DNA from: Pseudomonas sp.
Lineage (GTDB): Bacteria > Pseudomonadota > Gammaproteobacteria > Pseudomonadales > Pseudomonadaceae
Assembly (NCBI GenBank): GCA_029239415.1
Contig: JAQZAY010000144.1
Location: forward strand, 1 to 8,688
Length of the DNA: 8,688 nucleotides
Reading direction: 5' to 3'
Part shown: positions 1-6,328 of the stretch, piece by piece
How the letters are laid out: every line of letters begins with the position of its first letter
Numbering within the stretch: the stretch's first letter is position 1
Translations under genes and position numbers: made by a program
Notes under the pieces: model-generated
Database searches by the model: none
What the model was told of the DNA's origin: nothing
The model's input: the letters and a program-made list of their open reading frames with translations, nothing else

Positions 1-619
1 CGGGCTGTCGTTCCTGATGGTGCCGCTGGACGCACCTGGGGTGAGCATCCGGCCGATCAAGGCGCTCAACGGCAAGGACGCCTTTGCCGAAGTGTTTTTC
101 GACGAGGTGCGGGTGCCGCTGGAAAACCGCATCGGCGCGCAAGGCGAAGGGTGGCACGTGGCGATGGCCACGGCGGGCTTCGAGCGTGGCCTGCTGCTGC
201 GCTCGCCCGCACGCTTCCAGTACACCGCGCGCCGGCTGGTGGAGCTGTACCTGGCGCACCGCGACTGCGCCGACCGCGACCCGGGCCTGCGCGACGCCGT
301 GCAGGACTGCTGGATGGGTGCCGAGGCCTATGCCCTGTCGGCCTATCACACGGTAGGACGCCTGAGCCAGGGCGCGCAGATCGGCGCCGAGTCGAGCATC
401 AACAAGATCATCTGGTCGGAGCTGGACCTGAAGATGCATGACACGGCCATGCGCCTGCTCGGCGCGCGCGGCGAACTGCTCGCCAGCGCGCCTGCCGCCG
501 GCGATGCGGCTGGCTGGCTGGAGGGTTTCCTGTTCGCCCAGTCCGGGCCCATCTACGCCGGCACCAACGAAATCCAGCGCAACATCATTGCCGAGCGGAT
601 GCTCGGTTTGCCGAAGTAG
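1..619 (+). CDS. Acyl-CoA dehydrogenase, alpha-type subunit of a heteromeric steroid ACAD (5' end missing)
   Basis: This is the C-terminal part of an acyl-CoA dehydrogenase; the reading frame is open from base 2, so the start lies left of the window. The visible part begins in the middle beta-domain (LSFLMVPLDAPGV) and continues through the C-terminal helical domain to the hallmark ending GTNEIQRNIIAERMLGLPK. The usual MCAD-type catalytic Glu (YEGT) is Ala here (YAGT), while a Glu stands in the helix-G motif FERG (codon 182-184), where isovaleryl-CoA dehydrogenase and steroid FadE proteins carry theirs. The family introduces the alpha,beta double bond into an acyl-CoA using FAD, in the cytoplasm. 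The short partner ACAD begins 9 nt downstream, the pattern of alpha2beta2 steroid ACADs such as ChsE or IpdE1-IpdE2. It resembles mycobacterial FadE30/FadE31, but which one is not resolved. Confidence 0.9.
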   Translation, partial: GLSFLMVPLDAPGVSIRPIKALNGKDAFAEVFFDEVRVPLENRIGAQGEGWHVAMATAGFERGLLLRSPARFQYTARRLVELYLAHRDCADRDPGLRDAVQDCWMGAEAYALSAYHTVGRLSQGAQIGAESSINKIIWSELDLKMHDTAMRLLGARGELLASAPAAGDAAGWLEGFLFAQSGPIYAGTNEIQRNIIAERMLGLPK

Positions 620-628
620 GAGCAGGCC

Positions 629-1687
629 ATGGACTTCACTTTCAGCGATGACCAACTGACGTTTCGCGAGGCCATCAGCCGTTTCCTGATGACCGAAGCG
701 GCCCCGGAGATGCTCCGGGAGATCTGGGACACCGACGCCGGCCGCTCGCCGGACCTGCGCAACAAGATCGCCGCCCAGGGCCTCACCGCCTTGTCGGTGC
801 CCGAGGCCGAGGGCGGGCTGGGCATGGACGATGTGGCCTGGGCACTGATGACCCAGGAACTGGGCTACTACGCCATTCCTGACTCCCTGGCCGACACCGC
901 CTATGTCGCCGCAGGTCTGCTGAGCGGGCTGGAGCCCGGCCACTCGGCACGCTCGCGCCTGCTGCCCCGCATCGCCGATGGCAGCGTGCGCATGGCGGTC
1001 GGCCATCCGATCAATCCGCTGGTGAGCGATGCTCACCTGGCCGAGGTCCTGATCCTGTTCGAAGGCCAGGCCGTGCATGCGGTGCCGCGCAGCGAGGTGG
1101 ATGTCGAGGCCAACCCGAGCATCGACGCCTCGCGGCGCCTGGGCAGGGTGAGCTGGCGCCCGAGCCCGGCCACGCTGCTGGTCAGCGGTGAGCAGGGCAG
1201 GACGCTGCAGGCGCGCATGCTCGACCGCGGCGCCTTGTCGGTGGCAGGGCAATTGCTGGGCCTGGCCCAGCGCATGCTGGACCTGTCCGTGGACTACGTG
1301 GTTCAGCGCAAGCAGTTCGGCAAGCCCATCGGCAGCTTCCAGGCGGTCAAGCACCACCTGGCCGACGTCGCCCGGCAGGTCGAGCACGCCAAGCCGGTGC
1401 TGTACCGCGCCGCCCATGGCCTGGCGCAGGACGACGCCAGCGCCGGGCGCTGGGTGTCACAGGCGCGCCTGGCCTGCTGCGAAGCCAGCTGGCTGGCGGC
1501 GCGCAAGGCGATCCAGGTGCACGGTGCCATGGGGTACACCTGGGAAGTCGACCTGCAGATGTTCATGAAGCGCGCCTGGTCGCTGGATGCGGCCTGGGGC
1601 GATCGTGGCTTCCACAAATCCCGTGTCGGCGAGTATCTGTTCGCCGCTGGCGCCCGGCTTGGCCCGGGCCATACCTTCGAGGACTGA
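629..1687 (+). CDS. Acyl-CoA dehydrogenase, short beta-type partner subunit
   Basis: This 352-residue acyl-CoA dehydrogenase has the N-terminal helical domain (MDFTFSDDQL), a degenerate middle domain without the usual SEPxAGSD-like segment (about residues 115-185), and a well-kept C-terminal FAD/dimer domain: RKQFGKPIGSFQAVKH at 227-242 and QVHGAMGYTWE at 296-306. The helix-G position that carries Glu in the upstream subunit is Asp here (D199 in LDRG), and there is no GTNEIQR tail. This fits a partner subunit that completes the FAD site without supplying the catalytic base, as known for heteromeric steroid ACADs. The start is set by AGGAG at 618-622, which overlaps the upstream stop codon. 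It may correspond to IpdE2 (FadE33) or FadE32; the sequence alone does not decide this. Confidence 0.92.
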   Translation: MDFTFSDDQLTFREAISRFLMTEAAPEMLREIWDTDAGRSPDLRNKIAAQGLTALSVPEAEGGLGMDDVAWALMTQELGYYAIPDSLADTAYVAAGLLSGLEPGHSARSRLLPRIADGSVRMAVGHPINPLVSDAHLAEVLILFEGQAVHAVPRSEVDVEANPSIDASRRLGRVSWRPSPATLLVSGEQGRTLQARMLDRGALSVAGQLLGLAQRMLDLSVDYVVQRKQFGKPIGSFQAVKHHLADVARQVEHAKPVLYRAAHGLAQDDASAGRWVSQARLACCEASWLAARKAIQVHGAMGYTWEVDLQMFMKRAWSLDAAWGDRGFHKSRVGEYLFAAGARLGPGHTFED

Positions 1688-1690
1688 ACC

Positions 1691-2842
1691 ATGGCCCAGG
1701 CCTATATCATCGATGCCCTGCGCACCCCGACGGGCAAGCGCAAGGGCGCATTGTCCGAGGTCCACGCCATCGACCTGGGCGCACATGTGCTCAAGGCGCT
1801 GGTGGCGCGCAACGCTATCCCTGCCGAGGACTACGACGATGTGATCTTTGGCTGCGTCGACACGGTCGGCGCCCAGGCGGGCGATATCGCCCGTACCAGC
1901 TGGCTCGCCGCCGGGCTGCCCCTGTGCGTGCCAGGCACCACCGTGGACCGTCAGTGCGGCTCGTCGCAGCAGGCGTTGCATTTTGCCGCCCAGGCCGTGA
2001 TGAGCGGCACCCAGGATGTGATCGCGGTGGGCGGGGTGCAGACCATGACCCGCATCCCGATCGGCTCGGCGATGCTCGCGGGCCAGCCACTGGGCTTCGC
2101 CGATCCGTTCAGCGGCAGTGCCGGCTGGCGGGCACGCTTCGGCGATCAGCCGGTGAACCAGTTCTATGCCGCCCAGCGCATTGCCGAACACTGGCGGCTG
2201 AGCCGCGCGGACATGGAAGGCTTCGCGCTGGAAAGCCATCGGCGCGCCCTGGCGGCGCTGCACAGTGGCCGCTTCGACCGCGAGATCGTGGCGTACCAGG
2301 CGCTGCGCCAGGACGAGACACCGCGCCAGACCAGCCTCGAGAAGATGGCCAGCCTCGAGCCGGTCGATCCACGCTACCCGCTGATCACCGCGGCCGTGTC
2401 CAGCCAGACCTGCGATGCCTCGGCGGCCTTGCTGATCGTCTCGGAGGCGGCGCTCAAGCGCTACGACCTGACGCCACGAGCGCGCATCCACCACCTCACG
2501 GTGATGGGCGACGACCCGATCTGGCACCTTACTGCACCGATCGCGGCGACCCGCAAGGCGCTGCACAAGACGGGCCTGCGCATGAGCGACATCGACCGGG
2601 TCGAGATCAACGAGGCTTTCGCTTCGGTGGTGATGGCCTGGGCCAAGGAGCTGGACTGCGACCTGGCCCGGACCAACGTCAATGGCGGCGCCATCGCCCT
2701 GGGGCACCCGTTGGGCGCGACCGGGGTACGGCTGATGACCACGCTGCTCAATGAGCTCGAATGCAGCGGTGGCCGCTACGGCCTGCAAACCATGTGCGAA
2801 GGCGGTGGCCAGGCCAACGTCAGCATCATCGAACGTCTCTAG
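1691..2842 (+). CDS. fadA6: Steroid-ring degradation thiolase, FadA6-like
   Basis: This is a 383-residue thiolase of the FadA6 type, which cleaves beta-ketoacyl-CoA intermediates late in steroid C/D-ring degradation. Visible are the nucleophilic Cys89 in VDRQCGSSQQA, the NEAF motif at 307-310, His339 in ALGHPLGATG and the second catalytic Cys369 in CEGGG. Several stretches read like mycobacterial FadA6 (Rv3556c): the start AYIIDALRT, GDIARTSWLAAGLP, SLEKMASLEP, RARIHH, GGRYGLQTMCEGGG and the C-terminal IIERL. The normally conserved SDGA loop reads CDAS here (241-244), one residue short. The ATG lies 3 nt after the upstream stop with GAGGA at 1679-1683, so translation is probably coupled to the ACAD gene. 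Family assignment is firm; orthology to FadA6 rests on remembered sequence. Confidence 0.9.
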   Translation: MAQAYIIDALRTPTGKRKGALSEVHAIDLGAHVLKALVARNAIPAEDYDDVIFGCVDTVGAQAGDIARTSWLAAGLPLCVPGTTVDRQCGSSQQALHFAAQAVMSGTQDVIAVGGVQTMTRIPIGSAMLAGQPLGFADPFSGSAGWRARFGDQPVNQFYAAQRIAEHWRLSRADMEGFALESHRRALAALHSGRFDREIVAYQALRQDETPRQTSLEKMASLEPVDPRYPLITAAVSSQTCDASAALLIVSEAALKRYDLTPRARIHHLTVMGDDPIWHLTAPIAATRKALHKTGLRMSDIDRVEINEAFASVVMAWAKELDCDLARTNVNGGAIALGHPLGATGVRLMTTLLNELECSGGRYGLQTMCEGGGQANVSIIERL

Positions 2843-2844
2843 AG

Positions 2845-2850
2845 AAGGAG
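2845..2850 (+). promoter_or_regulatory. Strong Shine-Dalgarno site of the MFE-2-like SDR
   Basis: AAGGAG lies 6 nt before the ATG at 2857. It fixes that start over the in-frame ATG at 2863 and over an upstream extension of the frame into the thiolase gene. Confidence 0.8.
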
Positions 2851-2856
2851 TGCCGT

Positions 2857-3735
2857 ATGGCAATGTGTAGCGGTCGTACCGTCATCATCACCGGGGCCGG
2901 GGGTGGCCTGGGGCGTGCCTACGCGCTGGCGTTCGCCGCCGAAGGCGCCAACGTGGTGGTCAATGATATCCGCGGCGAAGCAGCCCGCGACGTGGTCGGG
3001 CAGATTCACGCCAGCGGCGGCCAGGCCATCGCCAACAGCGACGACATCACCACGCTGGCGACCGCACAGCGCATCGTCGACGCCGCGCTGGCTGCCTTTG
3101 GCGAAGTGCATGTGCTGGTGAACAACGCGGGCGTCTTGCGTGACAGGTTGTTTCTCAGCCTCAGCGAAGAGGACTGGGACACGGTGATGCAGGTGCACCT
3201 CAAGGGGCATTATTGCCTGGCCAACCTGCTGGCCCGGCGCTGGCGCGACCTTGCCAAGGCAGGGACCGTAGTCGGCGGACGCATCATCAACACCAGCTCC
3301 GGTGCCGGCCTGCAAGGCTCCATCGGCCAGTCCAACTATTCGGCGGCCAAGGGTGGGATTGCCGCGCTGACCCTGGTGCAGGCGGCCGAACTGGCGCGCT
3401 ATGGCGTGACGGCCAATGCCTTGGCGCCTGCCGCGCGCACCGCCATGACCGAGGGCGCGATGCCGGAGCTGGTGAAGAAACCCGAGGACGGCAGTTTCGA
3501 TGCCTGGGCGCCGGAGAACGTCGCGCCCCTGGTGGTCTGGCTGGGCAGCGAGGCCTCCGCGCAGGTCACCGGCCAGGTGATCGAAAGCCAGGGCGGGCGG
3601 ATCTCGCTGGCCGACGGCTGGCGCACCGGCGTCACCCGCGACAAGGGCGCGCGCTGGCACGTGGAGGAGGTAGGCGAGGCGCTCGCCGCGCTCCTGGCGC
3701 AAGCCACGCCGGCGCAGCGCGTCTGGGGCGGTTGA
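2857..3735 (+). CDS. SDR-family 3-hydroxyacyl-CoA dehydrogenase, MFE-2 / Rv3548c type
   Basis: This is a 292-residue short-chain dehydrogenase. It has the nucleotide-binding motif TGAGGGLG (12-19), NNAG (89-92) and the catalytic set Ser148, Tyr161 and Lys165 (YSAAK). The opening (GRTVIITGAGGGLGRAYALAFAAEGANVVVND) and the NTSSGAGLQGS-GQ-NYSAAK block are typical of the dehydrogenase module of peroxisomal multifunctional enzyme 2 and of mycobacterial Rv3548c, a KstR2-regulon gene. The likely reaction is NAD-dependent oxidation of a 3-hydroxyacyl-CoA, probably the (3R) form, during degradation of the steroid remnant. The protein exceeds a minimal SDR (about 250) by a roughly 40-residue C-terminal tail starting near DGWRTG, seen in this subfamily. 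It follows the thiolase by 14 nt and is the last gene before an 84-nt gap. The exact substrate is inferred from context. Confidence 0.9.
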   Translation: MAMCSGRTVIITGAGGGLGRAYALAFAAEGANVVVNDIRGEAARDVVGQIHASGGQAIANSDDITTLATAQRIVDAALAAFGEVHVLVNNAGVLRDRLFLSLSEEDWDTVMQVHLKGHYCLANLLARRWRDLAKAGTVVGGRIINTSSGAGLQGSIGQSNYSAAKGGIAALTLVQAAELARYGVTANALAPAARTAMTEGAMPELVKKPEDGSFDAWAPENVAPLVVWLGSEASAQVTGQVIESQGGRISLADGWRTGVTRDKGARWHVEEVGEALAALLAQATPAQRVWGG

Positions 3736-3745
3736 GGCCTGACAC

Positions 3746-3763
3746 GTCCGTTTTGACGATGCC
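3746..3763 (+). promoter_or_regulatory. Candidate operator, copy 1 of a motif shared by both long gaps
   Basis: GTCCG-TTTT-GACGATGCC recurs with identical spacing at 7546-7563; 14 of 18 bases match and only the central four differ. The core has dyad character (GTC-N6-GAC, here extended to CGTC/GACG at 3745-3748 and 3755-3758). A weak -10-like hexamer, TATACC (3782-3787), lies 18 nt downstream, so the motif would be centred near -40, where class II activators bind. The site ends 56 nt before the GTG of ipdF. Function is inferred from position and recurrence only. Confidence 0.45.
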
Positions 3764-3779
3764 GGGGGCGCAGGCCGCG

Positions 3780-3818
3780 GTTATACCTGGCGTCGTCTTT
3801 CTTTGCGAGGTAACGCCA
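3780..3818 (+). other. Imperfect inverted repeat covering the ipdF ribosome-binding site
   Basis: In the leader of ipdF, TACCT (3784-3788) can pair with AGGTA (3808-3812), which overlaps the Shine-Dalgarno GAGGT (3807-3811). A competing stem pairs TGGCGT (3788-3793) with ACGCCA (3813-3818). The two pairings exclude each other. Stems are only 5-6 bp, so this may be chance; there is no U-tract, so it is not a terminator. Confidence 0.2.
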
Positions 3819-3819
3819 C

Positions 3820-4605
3820 GTGAAACACGCTCCCCCTTACGTCCCCGGGCATCAGTTGCTGGCTGGGAAGTCCGTGCTCATCACCGCCGCCGCAGGTGGC
3901 GGTATCGGCTATGCCGCTGCACGCCGCAGCGCCGAAGAAGGCTGCCGGGCGCTGATGATCTCCGATGTGCACCCGCGCCGTCTGGAAGAGGCGGTCGAAC
4001 GCCTGAAGGCCGAGACCGGGTTGCAGGCGGTGTTCGGCCAGTTGTGCGATGTCACCCAGGAAGATCAGGTCCAGGCATTGATCGCATGCGCGGAGGATTG
4101 CCTGCAAGGCGTGGACGTACTGATCAACAATGCCGGCCTTGGTGGCCAGAAGGCCTTGATCGAAATGAGCGACCAGGAGTGGCTGCGGGTGCTCGACGTG
4201 ACCCTGACCGGCACTTTCCGCATGACCCGCGCCATGCTCGGCCCGATGCAGCGACGGGGCGCGGGCGTGATCGTCAACAACGCCTCGGTGCTCGGCTGGC
4301 GCGCGCAGAAAGAGCAGGCCCATTACGCCGCCGCCAAGGCCGGGGTCATGGCCCTGACTCGCTGCAGCGCCTTGGAAGCCGCCGAGTTCGGGGTACGGAT
4401 CAATGCCGTGGCGCCTTCGATCGCCCTGCATGATTTTCTCAAGAAGGCCGCCAGCGAAGAGCTGCTGTCCAGCCTGGCCCAGCGCGAGGCGTTTGGCCGG
4501 GCCGCCGAAGTCTGGGAAGTGGCCAATGTGATGATGTTCCTGGCCAGCGACTATGCCTCCTACATGGTCGGCGAAGTGCTGTCCGTCAGCTCCCAACAGG
4601 CCTGA
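3820..4605 (+). CDS. ipdF: SDR oxidoreductase of steroid C/D-ring degradation, IpdF-like
   Basis: This 261-residue short-chain dehydrogenase resembles mycobacterial IpdF (Rv3559c) almost end to end: [21 protein letters not shown], the HPRRLEE segment, [11 protein letters not shown], then [56 protein letters not shown] and [17 protein letters not shown]. It has the Rossmann motif TAAAGGGIG (22-30), NNAG (103-106) and catalytic Ser156, Tyr169 and Lys173. IpdF acts on an oxygenated indane-propionyl-CoA (HIP-CoA-derived) intermediate before ring opening; the substrate here is taken from that family. The start is a GTG preceded by GAGGT at 3807-3811 with 8 nt spacing, and it gives a family-typical N-terminus. 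It opens the second tight gene block after a gap with a candidate operator, and maoC follows 11 nt later. This is the most diagnostic gene in the window. Confidence 0.9.
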   Translation: MKHAPPYVPGHQLLAGKSVLITAAAGGGIGYAAARRSAEEGCRALMISDVHPRRLEEAVERLKAETGLQAVFGQLCDVTQEDQVQALIACAEDCLQGVDVLINNAGLGGQKALIEMSDQEWLRVLDVTLTGTFRMTRAMLGPMQRRGAGVIVNNASVLGWRAQKEQAHYAAAKAGVMALTRCSALEAAEFGVRINAVAPSIALHDFLKKAASEELLSSLAQREAFGRAAEVWEVANVMMFLASDYASYMVGEVLSVSSQQA

Positions 4606-4616
4606 GGAAACCCTTC

Positions 4617-5087
4617 ATGACCCATGTATTCGCCAGCGCCCAGGCGCTGCTCGATGCGCCCGGCCTGGACCTGGGTGCCACCGACTGGCTGAGCATCAGC
4701 CAGCAACGCATCGATCTTTTCGCCGAAGCCACGGGCGACCACCAGTGGATTCACGTCGACCCGCAACGCGCGGCGGCGGGTCCTTTTGGTGCCTGCATCG
4801 CCCATGGTTACCTGACCCAGGCCCTGGCCAACCTGTTCATGCCTCAGCTGATGCGAGTCGACAACCTGGTCATGGGCGTCAACTACGGTTGCGAGCGCGT
4901 GCGTTTTCCCGCCCCGGTACGGGTGGGCTCCCGGGTGCGCGGGCGTGGCCAGGTGCTGCGCGCCGACGCGGTCGGCACCGCGGTGCAGCTGGTGGTGCGC
5001 ATCAGCGTGGAAATCGAGGGCCAAGACCGCCCTGGCTGTGTGGTCGACACCATCAGCCGCTACACCTTCAATCCTGTCAGCGAGTGA
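4617..5087 (+). CDS. MaoC-like (R)-specific enoyl-CoA hydratase
   Basis: This is a 156-residue single hot-dog-fold protein. The hydratase-2 motif [25 protein letters not shown] is complete, with the catalytic pair Asp41 and His46, and a [17 protein letters not shown] strand region follows (about 107-125). It is close to mycobacterial Rv0130 (HtdZ) in length and motif. Such enzymes add water to a trans-2-enoyl-CoA to give the (3R)-hydroxyacyl-CoA, usually as homodimers in the cytoplasm. Here it would follow the heteromeric ACAD and feed one of the SDRs. GAGGA (4604-4608), overlapping the ipdF stop, sets the ATG. The hydratase family is clear; the steroid substrate is inferred from neighbours. 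Confidence 0.9.
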   Translation: MTHVFASAQALLDAPGLDLGATDWLSISQQRIDLFAEATGDHQWIHVDPQRAAAGPFGACIAHGYLTQALANLFMPQLMRVDNLVMGVNYGCERVRFPAPVRVGSRVRGRGQVLRADAVGTAVQLVVRISVEIEGQDRPGCVVDTISRYTFNPVSE

Positions 5088-5095
5088 ACCTGCCC

Positions 5096-6310
5096 ATGGA
5101 CCAGCAAGAAGTTGTCATCGTCGCCACCGCCCGGACGGGCCTGGCAAAATCCTTTCGCGGCTCGTTCAACGATACCGAGGCGCCAGTGCTTGGTGGCCAT
5201 GTGGTGCGCGCCGTGCTTGAACGCGCTGGCATCGAGCCTGACGCGGTAGAAGATGTGATCATGGGCGCGGCGGTGCAGCAGGGCACCCAGGGCTACAACA
5301 TCGGGCGTCTGTGCGCCTACACCGGCGGGCTGCCTGACAGCGTCCCGGGCATGGCGCTGGACCGCATGTGCGCGTCTGGGCTGATGAGCATCGGCGTCGC
5401 GGCCAAGGGCATTCTCGCCGGCGAGATGAACATCGCCATCGGCGGCGGGGTGGAATCGCTGTCACTCACCCAGAACAAGCACAAGAACAGCTACCGTGCA
5501 CGTTCCGAGGCGGTGCTCAAAGCCATGCCCAGTGCCTACATCCAGATGATCGAAACCGCCGAGATCGTCTCCCGGCGCTACGGCATCAGCCGCGCTGCCC
5601 AGGACGCGTACAGCCTGCAGAGCCAGCAACGCACCGCCGCCGCCCAGCAGGCCGGCCTGTTCGACGAGGAAATCGTCGGGCTGCAGGTCGACAAGCTGTG
5701 CCTGGACAAGGAGGGCCAGCCGGCCGGCCATGAATCGGTATGGGTCGACCGTGACGAATGCAACCGCCCTGGGACTCGGCTCGAAGACCTGGCCGCGCTC
5801 AGGCCGGTCTGGAAGGGCGGTGAGTGGATCGAGCAGGGCGACTACGTGACGGCAGGCAATGCGTCGCAGTTTTCCGATGGCGCCTCGGCCAGCCTGTTGA
5901 TGGGCCGCGCCGAGGCGCGCCGGCGTGGCCTGACGCCGCTGGGCATCTATCGCGGTATCGCCGTCGCGGGCTGTGCGCCCGAGGAAATGGGCATCGGCCC
6001 GGTGGTGGCCGTACCGCGGCTGCTCAAGCGCTTCGGGCTGAGCGTGGCCGACATCGACCTCTGGGAAATCAACGAGGCCTTCGCCTGCCAGGTGCTGCAT
6101 TGCCAGGACGTGCTGGGTATCGCGCCTGACCGGTTGAACGTCAATGGCGGTGCCATCGCGATCGGGCATCCGTTCGGCATGTCGGGTGCGCGCATGGTGG
6201 GCCATGCCCTGCTCGAAGGCCGGCGGCGTGGTGCGCGGTATGTGGTGGTGGCCATGTGCATCGGTGGAGGCATGGGCGCGGCTGGCTTGTTCGAATTGGC
6301 TGGCCGCTAG
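5096..6310 (+). CDS. Second thiolase (acetyl-CoA acyltransferase), classical type
   Basis: This is a 404-residue thiolase with nucleophilic Cys92 in [13 protein letters not shown], the intact SDGAS loop (260-264), NEAF (326-329), His358 in [13 protein letters not shown] and Cys388 in [14 protein letters not shown]. It looks like a degradative 3-ketoacyl-CoA thiolase of the FadA/PaaJ kind and differs clearly from the FadA6-like enzyme upstream, so it probably cleaves another intermediate of the same pathway. The open frame extends far upstream through maoC, but homology begins at [12 protein letters not shown]. The ATG at 5096 is therefore chosen. An in-frame GTG at 5084, overlapping the maoC stop, is possible but has no Shine-Dalgarno; the ATG itself has only a weak, distant GAG. 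The weak site, 8 nt after the maoC stop, suggests translational coupling. Confidence 0.9.
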   Translation: MDQQEVVIVATARTGLAKSFRGSFNDTEAPVLGGHVVRAVLERAGIEPDAVEDVIMGAAVQQGTQGYNIGRLCAYTGGLPDSVPGMALDRMCASGLMSIGVAAKGILAGEMNIAIGGGVESLSLTQNKHKNSYRARSEAVLKAMPSAYIQMIETAEIVSRRYGISRAAQDAYSLQSQQRTAAAQQAGLFDEEIVGLQVDKLCLDKEGQPAGHESVWVDRDECNRPGTRLEDLAALRPVWKGGEWIEQGDYVTAGNASQFSDGASASLLMGRAEARRRGLTPLGIYRGIAVAGCAPEEMGIGPVVAVPRLLKRFGLSVADIDLWEINEAFACQVLHCQDVLGIAPDRLNVNGGAIAIGHPFGMSGARMVGHALLEGRRRGARYVVVAMCIGGGMGAAGLFELAGR

Positions 6311-6316
6311 GTCTAC

Positions 6317-6321
6317 AGGAG
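6317..6321 (+). promoter_or_regulatory. Shine-Dalgarno site that selects the LuxR-type start
   Basis: AGGAG lies 7 nt before the ATG at 6329 but only 1 nt before the ATG at 6323. The second ATG is therefore the likely start, shortening the protein by two residues. Confidence 0.7.
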
Positions 6322-6328
6322 CATGCCC

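Noticed and set aside
1457..2863. 468-codon antisense open frame
   Set aside because: It mirrors the end of the beta-type ACAD and all of the FadA6-like thiolase, whose catalytic motifs are intact. It has no family features of its own.
3736..3776. Terminator from GGCCTG (3736-3741) pairing with CAGGCC (3771-3776)
   Set aside because: The stem is only 6 bp with a 29-nt loop and no following T-run.
3753..3787. Sigma-70 promoter using TTGACG (3753-3758) as -35 and TTATAC (3781-3786) as -10
   Set aside because: The spacer is 22 nt, well beyond the usual 16-18. TTGACG is instead treated as part of the shared motif.
3788..3806. Sigma-54-like promoter (TGGC ... TTGC)
   Set aside because: The GG-to-GC spacing is 4 nt too long for a -24/-12 promoter.
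3213..4433. 406-codon + strand frame crossing the gap between the two SDR genes
   Set aside because: It overlaps both SDR genes in another frame and is rich in Arg and Gly with no motif. It is a GC-rich shadow.
4553..5095. Upstream extension of the second thiolase frame
   Set aside because: The added residues are an out-of-frame reading of maoC and do not resemble a thiolase, whose homology begins at the ATG at 5096.
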